Positions 5,710 to 6,357 of a DNA stretch of 6,357 nucleotides are shown here, piece by piece. Position numbers and translations under genes: made by a program. The DNA is from Planktothrix sp. UBA8402. GTDB lineage: Bacteria > Cyanobacteriota > Cyanobacteriia > Cyanobacteriales > Microcoleaceae. The notes under the pieces were generated by a model. The model did no database searches, was not told where the DNA came from, and saw nothing but the letters and a program-made list of their open reading frames with translations. Location of the stretch: the NCBI GenBank assembly GCA_003456035.1, contig DMPJ01000358.1, positions 1 through 6,357 on the forward strand, read 5' to 3'. Within the stretch, counting starts at the first letter, position 1, and each line of letters starts with the position of its first letter.

Positions 5710-6357
5710 TTAACTTACCCAAAGATGTTGGGCAAAGCGGACTGAAAAACTAATCAGTAACAGGGCAAAAAATCCCAAAGTTAGATAACCCCAACGACGA
5801 TAATGAGATAACATTACTCCTAATGCTAAACTAATAGAAATAATCCCATAGGTTAAACGACTCAAGGAAATAGTTCCGCCGGAAGCTAATAATAAACCTA
5901 ACGCACAAAAGCCATAATTCACCGCCACTAAACTGAGTTCCTGGCGTAAATACCACAATAAATAACCTCCTCCTAAAATTATTGATGTATTCAGGAAAGG
6001 ATCACCAGCAATTAGCCATAAAATTACAATTAAGACAAATAAAATATAATCAAATTTTGCCTTTCCTAATTGATGCCGATACCGCCAAATACCATAACTA
6101 ATTATAGCAATAATTATCACCAAAAGCGGATGCCAAAGATCAACTATTGTGCCTTGTTTCCAATTTTGAGAACCGATCAAAATTTGCATAATCATTTTTA
6201 ACCATCCTTGACTATCAAATCCGGTTTGGCGTTGCCATTGGGTATGTTGGACGGTAATAAAAGCAATAGGATTATTAAATTTAATCCCACAATATAGACT
6301 ATAAAATAATAAACCACCGCCACTTAATAAGCCGGATAAATAGGCGATTTTAGGCTG
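5710..6357 (-). CDS. PIG-V-like mannosyltransferase, GT-C type (3' part, runs off the window)
   Basis: The minus-strand frame is open from the right edge to TAA at 5712-5710, giving at least 215 residues, so the ATG at 6195 is an internal methionine and not the start. Upstream of it the frame reads GGGLLFYSLYCGIKFNNP and then IAFITVQHTQWQRQTGFDSQ, which resembles the NP.AF...Q..W segment of bacterial proteins related to PIG-V, the GPI mannosyltransferase 2 family. About seven hydrophobic segments follow the pattern of a multi-pass membrane protein, including WHPLLVIIIAIISYGIW, FDYILFVLIVILWLIAG and RLTYGIISISLALGVML; the SRLTY lies where the family has its late RY motif. Such enzymes would move a hexose from a polyprenyl-phosphate donor to an acceptor outside the cytoplasmic membrane. 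The catalytic N-terminal loop lies beyond the window, so activity cannot be judged. It could also be another polytopic membrane protein. Confidence 0.6.
   Translation of the reverse strand, partial: QPKIAYLSGLLSGGGLLFYSLYCGIKFNNPIAFITVQHTQWQRQTGFDSQGWLKMIMQILIGSQNWKQGTIVDLWHPLLVIIIAIISYGIWRYRHQLGKAKFDYILFVLIVILWLIAGDPFLNTSIILGGGYLLWYLRQELSLVAVNYGFCALGLLLASGGTISLSRLTYGIISISLALGVMLSHYRRWGYLTLGFFALLLISFSVRFAQHLWVS

Noticed and set aside
5710..6195. Separate 161-residue membrane protein starting at ATG 6195
   Set aside because: The frame stays open upstream to the window edge, and the 54 added codons carry family-like sequence, so this methionine is internal.

Overview
The window looks like a cyanobacterial chromosome fragment, most likely from a filamentous Oscillatoriales-type genome (Planktothrix or a relative). 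This is inferred from four copies of the HIP1 octamer GCGATCGC (801, 967, 2607 and 4192), a moderately AT-rich composition, and proteins with a clear cyanobacterial look: IspG beginning MQTLPVP, a CtpC-like processing protease, and a secreted YbaY-domain protein.

Left part, 1-554: the remains of a type II toxin-antitoxin locus. A PIN-domain (VapC-type) toxin has a good N-terminus and a recognisable C-terminus, but its middle is deleted and the two ends lie in different frames, so it is dead. About 285 bases without a convincing gene follow. Plus-strand core, 555-3295: ispG (next-to-last step of the MEP isoprenoid pathway), then a spacer with a 22-bp perfect inverted repeat, then a membrane-anchored S41 (C-terminal processing) protease with an intact Ser-Lys-Gln active site. 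The two genes are probably separate transcription units, because the repeat and a possible extended -10 promoter lie between them.

A five-unit tandem repeat of an 8-bp motif sits between the converging 3' ends of the protease gene and the minus-strand genes.

Right part, 3372-6357, all on the minus strand and read from right to left: the 3' part of a polytopic membrane protein that looks like a bacterial PIG-V-type mannosyltransferase and runs off the window edge; a secreted protein with a C-terminal YbaY/YscW-like domain and its own clear promoter and ribosome site; and a large DUF2079 membrane protein. PIG-V-type and DUF2079 proteins both belong to, or resemble, the GT-C world of lipid-linked sugar transferases, so the cluster may act on envelope glycans. 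That functional link is inference only.

Most of the window is ordinary housekeeping and envelope content. The features most worth a second look are the gutted toxin gene, the inverted repeat after ispG, the G-free leader with a nine-codon upstream ORF coupled by ATGA to the DUF2079 gene, and the GT-C-like/YbaY/GT-C-like cluster. I found no convincing evidence of a wholly new system.
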